Assembly: GCF_050908995.1 (NCBI RefSeq)
Contig: NC_135119.1
Span: 21,853,001-21,917,000 of the forward strand
Direction of reading: 5' to 3'
DNA length: 64,000 nt
Origin: Andrena cerasifolii
Lineage: Eukaryota > Arthropoda > Insecta > Hymenoptera > Andrenidae
The notes beneath the pieces were generated by a model. It saw nothing but the letters and a program-made list of their open reading frames with translations, made no database searches and had not been told where the DNA came from. A program made the translations under genes and the position numbers. Numbering within the stretch: the first letter of the stretch is position 1; each line of letters opens with the position of its first letter. Below are positions 59,301 through 64,000 of the stretch, in pieces.

Positions 59301-59879
59301 CGTCGGGGTTTGATCAACTACCTTGTGGTGTGTGGCATTTATTTTTACAGTCGATGGAGACCGAACGTCGCTCACCAAAACAAATCTTGATATCGCCAAC
59401 GCTGGTGGCGTGCAAAAAAAAAAAAGAATCCTGATCCGTTTACGGGTGGGGAAAATCGCGGCGTGACAACGAGGGAAAAATGGGGCGTGGAGACCGATTT
59501 TTACGGAATATCCTGGCCCGAAATGATCCTCGACAATGGGCGCTCGAGCAAACTCGCGGCGAGCGACTTTCTGGGATTTTCGAAGCTCCGATGAATGCCT
59601 GAACAGGACACGCAGAGTCTGTTCGTTTCCTCGTGCAAAAGTGGATAGAATCGATATGCTGGGAATTTTTTTTAGGAGATTTCAATGGAATTGTGAACGA
59701 AGACACATGTCTTTAGACTGCTTGCTAAATAGTTGCATGGTTCTACTGTCGAAGACGCCTTTATTTGTAAGTTAAAGAATCGATACGAAATGTAATAAAA
59801 ATGTCCAGTTGTTACGTGCAGTTGATTATTATTTCAGTGGCATAGACCCCTTCCTGGGCTCCTTGACTTCGGTAAGAAC
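56336..59879. other. Unassigned non-coding stretch with a 14-G run
   Basis: Mixed, then CpG-rich (56560-57960), then AT-rich. It contains the poly-G at 56802-56815. Frames at 56248-56583, 56483-56821 and 57437-57973 have no recognisable domain. Confidence 0.4.
56802..56815 (+). repeat. Poly-G run of 14
   Basis: Fourteen consecutive G, with further G-runs just upstream (56789-56799), giving quadruplex potential. Long G-runs are also error-prone in sequencing, so the exact length is doubtful. Confidence 0.85.
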
Positions 59880-60060
59880 GGTACTATATAGGCACGTAAC
59901 TAACTTACACGGAGGTACTCAGGACTTAGTATTTTATTTTTCCCATAAGTTTAGTTTAGTTTGCTTTTTTAGCTACTTATTATTGGCTAAATTATTGTAC
60001 AGCCTCTGTAATTAATACTTGGCTTTATCTTTTGTAAATCATGGGGATTTCCCGTATAAT

Positions 60061-60116
<56 letters not shown>

Positions 60117-60128
60117 GTAATAATAATT
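59880..60128 (+). mobile_element. 3' end of a non-LTR retrotransposon with long (TAA)n tail
   Basis: A T-rich block ends in GGGGATTTCCCGTATAATTA followed by about 20 TAA units (60060-60128, with single interruptions). The ending resembles that at 580-772, so this is another 3'-UTR-only LINE copy. The 5' boundary is a guess. Confidence 0.55.
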
Positions 60129-61068
60129 ATTATTATTCTTCGACGTATCTGTGTTTTCATACATAATGGTTGCTATTGAATTAAGGGAAGACTACGTCAA
60201 GTATTGTACCATTGAAATGTCAGTAAGTGCCTTAATTTTAACTGCTGACTTCTTACCCAAAATGGTAATTGAAAGTAGCATTTTATGACTGTGCGCGATC
60301 AATTAAAAATGGCACTCTGTGGCCATCAAAGCCAACAGAGAAGGCTCTCGAAATTCCCCCGCCTAGAAGGAAAACACGCGTGACGTTGAGCCAGGTTCGA
60401 TTGAATTTTTGGGGAAGCGGCTCATTAAATCGTAAACGTACACTGCCGAGATAATTTATTATTGATCAGTGAATCGGCTCGATTGGAATTTCCGCGCGAG
60501 CGACAACACCGCGCGCATTCGATCCTCGGCTGCTGGAAGTGCGACGCGAAGGATTGTTAATTTAAACAGCGGTATAAACGGTGTCGTTGAAATTTTCAAT
60601 ACGTGTCGTAATGCGTCTGCGTGGGTGCATTTAAATTTCAACAAACTCCCATGGAATAATTAACTCCGGCCAGACGCGTCAATAAAGAATGGCCGCGGCT
60701 GTAATTAACAATATGGTAGAGCGTCGGCTTCACAAAAATAATCAGCCCAGCTTCGGTTGTGCACCGCAATTATCGATCACAAACGTTAACGAATAACCAC
60801 CCACGCGGTCCCACGAAACACGATTCCGCCCGAATAAAATGCACGCACGGATTGAAATCGCCATCGCAGTTAGACTGGGGAATTTATATGAAATGTAAAA
60901 TGAGAAAACTGCATTCTCGAAAATCGACTCTGCTCGAATGAATAAAAGAGATATTTTGAAATTGTTAAGGGGGTATTATTCTACCGAAAAATTCCATTTT
61001 CTTTTTTTTTTTTGATTTTCTAATAGTTTAGGGTCTCGAAAATATGTCTCTAAAATATTAACGAAGAA
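60129..61068. other. Unassigned non-coding stretch
   Basis: The part from about 60440 to 60860 alternates CpG-rich blocks and AATTAA/TTAATT cores, like 12860-13470, and may be conserved regulatory DNA. No gene is seen. Confidence 0.35.
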
Positions 61069-61626
61069 CCGAAATATCCAACTATTATCTGTTTCGGTTA
61101 CGGTTCCTATTTCCCTCCTCATATCGGTTCCATAACCGCTATTTGTTTGGTTGTATATCGGTTCCGAAACGGCTTCAGAATCAATTCTTGTATCGACTTT
61201 TCCCTAATTGATATCATTCATTATTGTATCCTTATTGAAATCCTCATAGAAACAGGAGAAACTGTTAACTTCCTATTCTTAATAATACAGTGTGTGCGAG
61301 TGTAAAAAATATGTGGCTGATTTATTTATTTCAACGCTTTATTAGAAATCAATAATACATATGTATAAATGTTTCTCCTTTTTCTATAACTAATGTTATC
61401 AATTAGGAAAAAGTCGATACAAGAATTGATTCTAGAACCGTTTCGGAACCAATATAGAACCGAAAGAATAACGGTTATGGAACCGATATGAGAAAGGAAA
61501 TAGGAACCGTAGCCGAAGCAGATAATAGTTGGAAATTTCGGCTGTTCATAACAGTTATTAATAATAGAGGTTCTTCATAACCGTTTGGAGAACCGAAATC
61601 GATATTATAACAGTTTTCAAGCCCTG
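61069..61626. mobile_element. Foldback element with hAT-like CAAGCCCTG end
   Basis: Arms of about 145 bp (61069-61212 and 61397-61541) are inverted copies with scattered mismatches, running through CCAACTATTATCTG, CATATCGGTTCCATAACCG and TCAATTCTTGTATCGACTTT. GGTTC and ATAACCG motifs recur many times. The right end AGTTTTCAAGCCCTG matches the element at about 52131-52640. No left CAGGG end or 8-bp duplication was found. Confidence 0.65.
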
Positions 61627-62917
61627 GTTTGCACCCAGTTGCTGCTCCTTTTTCGTCGCCCGCCGTGCTTAGAATTCTCATTCTCGCGAATCTTTCGATA
61701 TCACCACCCCGATGCGAGCTACGCAATCGCGCGGGAAAAGTCGCCAATGGGAACCTCGTCGAAGCCAGTGACGAAGTCGTGACGGAAGTTCAATTGACTG
61801 TCACGATACACGATGGAGGCCGTAGGAGCGACAAATTACTGCGGAACAATCGCGTTCGTCTGGTTGTCGACCATTACCGCGCTGGCTGGATTTATGGGAA
61901 GGAAATGAGCGCTCGGAGCGACGACGTCTCCGTCACTCCGGCCATGAAAAAGAGTAGCGAAGGTGGAAACGAAGGAGCTGCTTGGAAGGGGTCGGAGGAA
62001 TAAAACGAGAGAGCGAAAAAAAAAAGAAAGACGAAGGAAATCCACAATACGCGCGTAACAAACTATGCCCGGGGTTCATCTTGGCTCTGCATGGAAGCGT
62101 TCTATGGGCAGGCGGGGTCTCGTCGTTTTCAGGCCTGCTTCTCCGCCGAGCCCTCGAAAAGAAGTGGAAAAAAGGGGGATGGGAATACATTCATCGTTTC
62201 CCCTGGGCTGTCGAGAAGAAAGCGAACGCCTCGATTTCGCTGCGAGATCTTCGAACGAAACCGTCCGCGCATCGCGGACCTTCTTCTTCCAGCGTTTTGT
62301 TCGCGGAGCTTGCTTGGATTTCTCTAAAACGAGGCGGTGTTTTAATCCCGAGGATCGATGAAATAATCGCGTGTAGCGACGCGAACTGCAGATTGGAATT
62401 GGCAAGTTGAAGTGGCTGAAATATATCGTCCCAGAAAACACTTGGAACTCCGGGATTGAAATTTATTCGACTTGGATGGGAAAAAAGCTCGGCCCTGGCA
62501 CGATCAATTTTTAATTCGCCTCCGTTACGCCAGGATTAATTCGATTTCGTCAGTCGAAATTAGAGTTTGCGGAGCGCGCGTGTACGGTTAATGACTGAAA
62601 ACGTTCAACGGGAACGGGGAATAGAGGGGAAAAAAAAAGAGTTTTATCCTTCCCAGAGGATTCACCTGCGCACTATTCCGCCGTAACGGGAACTCCATTA
62701 TCCGAACAAGTTCCCAGCGAGTCCATATATTTCTCCGACACACTTCAAATTTTGAAAAGAGAAAATACGTGGTGCACGCTGATAAAGTCTCTCTGAATAT
62801 TGAGGGGAAAGGTGCTAGTGGAAATTGTAGTAAAAATCGAAAAGTGATTTGCAAAATTCGATCTCTCATCTTCCCTTCATAATGCGAAATTAAACAAGTT
62901 AAACAATTCTCCAAAAG
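61627..62917. other. Unassigned non-coding stretch
   Basis: GC-rich DNA with overlapping frames on both strands (61982-62410, 62076-62441 and others). None has a recognisable domain and they shadow one another. Confidence 0.4.
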
Positions 62918-62919
62918 TA

Positions 62920-63984
62920 GTGGAGAGCGGGGACAAGCGTAACGGCGTCATGAAAGTAACACACCTTCTCCCCTCTTCCACAAACATTTCCAAAACAATT
63001 GTTTTACACTGTAACATATGTATAGTGTCTCTTTTATTGTACTGAATGACGCTGAGCAGTAACACAAATTGTATACTGCGGGCAAGCTAAAATTATTATT
63101 TAGATCATTCAGGTAAGTTTCTTCTATTTTGTTTTTTTTGTTAATATTCTTAGTTAAACTATAGATATTAAACCAATTATTTGCTAGAGCGTTCTTAGAT
63201 AATGTCTTTAGAAGTTCCTGTACTTGATTTCAACAAGTCTTGTATAGTTTGTATGTTATAACAGTTCTATTCTGAAAAACATGGCTGGGGACAAAAGTAA
63301 CACGTCACTATGGGGATGAAAGTAACATGTTACTTGGGCGAGAAAAATAGCATACAGGATAGGAATTCTTCAGATGATAATGATTGTCTATGTCTGGTTT
63401 GTTTGGACCCTTTCAGTGAAAGCTGTTCGAGAGAGAAGTGGATCACTGTCTAGATTTTAAGGGTTAGTCCAACGCAAACTGGACCATGGGTGATCTTCAC
63501 TACGTATGTCATAATTTTAATTCGGTGTATGTAAAATTGAATACTATCATTGAACTAAATACACAGTACCAAAGAAATGTCCAAAGCTGGTTATGCTTTC
63601 TACCTTTCGTTATTTAAAATTTTTTTATTTTATTGTTACTTAAAATATGTGTATTTAAATGTTTTTTTCTATCGTTTTTTTTATAATAAAAAATCCTATT
63701 TTGCGTTGGAAGAAGTGTTTTACTCCTCCTCAAAATAATTAGTGTTACTTTCGCCCCCACCGTATGTTACTTTCGTCCTACCCCTGCAGGATAAAAGTAA
63801 CAATGACAGTCACTGCGGAAAACTGCCACTACTCTGACTACTTATCACGTAAGGCTGAATCTGGGCTCAAATAGACCAGGAAACATACTGTCTTAAGGCA
63901 TAATTGTCATTTTCATATCTATAAAAAGTAATTGTAGGCTAGGCCAAATGTAAAAAAATGTTACTTTTGTCCCCGCTTCTCCCC
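62920..63984. mobile_element. pogo-like non-autonomous element with repeated AAAGTAAC motifs
   Basis: The ends GTGGAGAGCGGGGACAAGCG and, on the complement of the right end, GGGGAGAAGCGGGGACAAAA are flanked by TA (62918-62919 and 63985-63986). GGGGACAAAAGTAAC-like motifs recur in both orientations at about 63289, 63313, 63743, 63768, 63791 and 63959. The interior is AT-rich and non-coding. Confidence 0.75.
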
Positions 63985-64000
63985 TAACTCAGCGCAGGTG

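Noticed and set aside
60712..60765. tRNA-like string GGTAGAGCGTCGGCTTC
   Set aside because: It resembles a tRNA D-arm and anticodon start, but no T-arm/B-box sequence or acceptor pairing follows.

Overview
The window looks like a piece of an insect genome, most likely a hymenopteran such as an ant. It has a mosaic of CpG-rich and AT-rich non-coding DNA, no bacterial gene organisation, one spliced exon of an arthropod cell-adhesion gene, and a dense, nested set of small insect-type DNA transposons. The order is inferred from the general look and the transposon spectrum, not from a decisive marker.

The only host coding sequence I can support is at the extreme left. Positions 153-479 on the minus strand form a 109-codon, phase 1-1 exon for the first immunoglobulin domain of a Fasciclin-3 (Fas3) like protein. 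The gene runs leftwards out of the window. Its signal-peptide exon and promoter must lie to the right, inside or beyond the window. No other convincing host exon is visible in the remaining 63 kb, so most of the window is probably the large first intron and/or the 5' flank of this gene. Most longer open frames occur in GC-rich non-coding DNA and resemble no family I know.

What fills the rest is transposon archaeology. hAT-type elements with perfect 8-bp target duplications lie at 808-1687, 4273-5096 and 42180-42393. Degenerate elements with hAT-like ends lie at about 52131-52640 and 61069-61626. TTAA-flanked elements lie at 11476-12681 (with a transposase remnant), 38498-39205 (foldback) and 55975-56254. 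TA-flanked pogo-like elements lie at 20428-21523 (with a frameshifted transposase N-terminus), 45634-46657, 48668-49647 and 62920-63984. TA-flanked Tc1/mariner-like inverted-repeat elements lie at 15193-15626, 32289-32562, 33713-34064 and 40047-40399. A second small TA-flanked family lies at 21117-21505, 33385-33710 and 36164-36403. Two other MITE families are present (3752-4256; 7600-7837 and 33255-34091). A 905-bp foldback with RSS-heptamer-like ends and a 5-bp duplication, probably Transib-related, lies at 25340-26244. Non-LTR retrotransposon 3' ends lie at about 580-772, 5690-6326, 42851-43320 and 59880-60128, and a broken Ty3/gypsy-like LTR retrotransposon at about 54742-56335.

Several insertions are nested and can be ordered in time. 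Two elements sit inside the MITE at 33255-34091, one sits inside the pogo-like element at 20428-21523, and a TTAA-type element splits the gag/protease region of the LTR retrotransposon. Tandem repeats (17-bp, 22-bp, 199-bp and 217-bp units), G-rich tracts and a perfect 27-bp hairpin complete the picture. The stretches between these elements are unique-looking non-coding DNA in which I see no gene.
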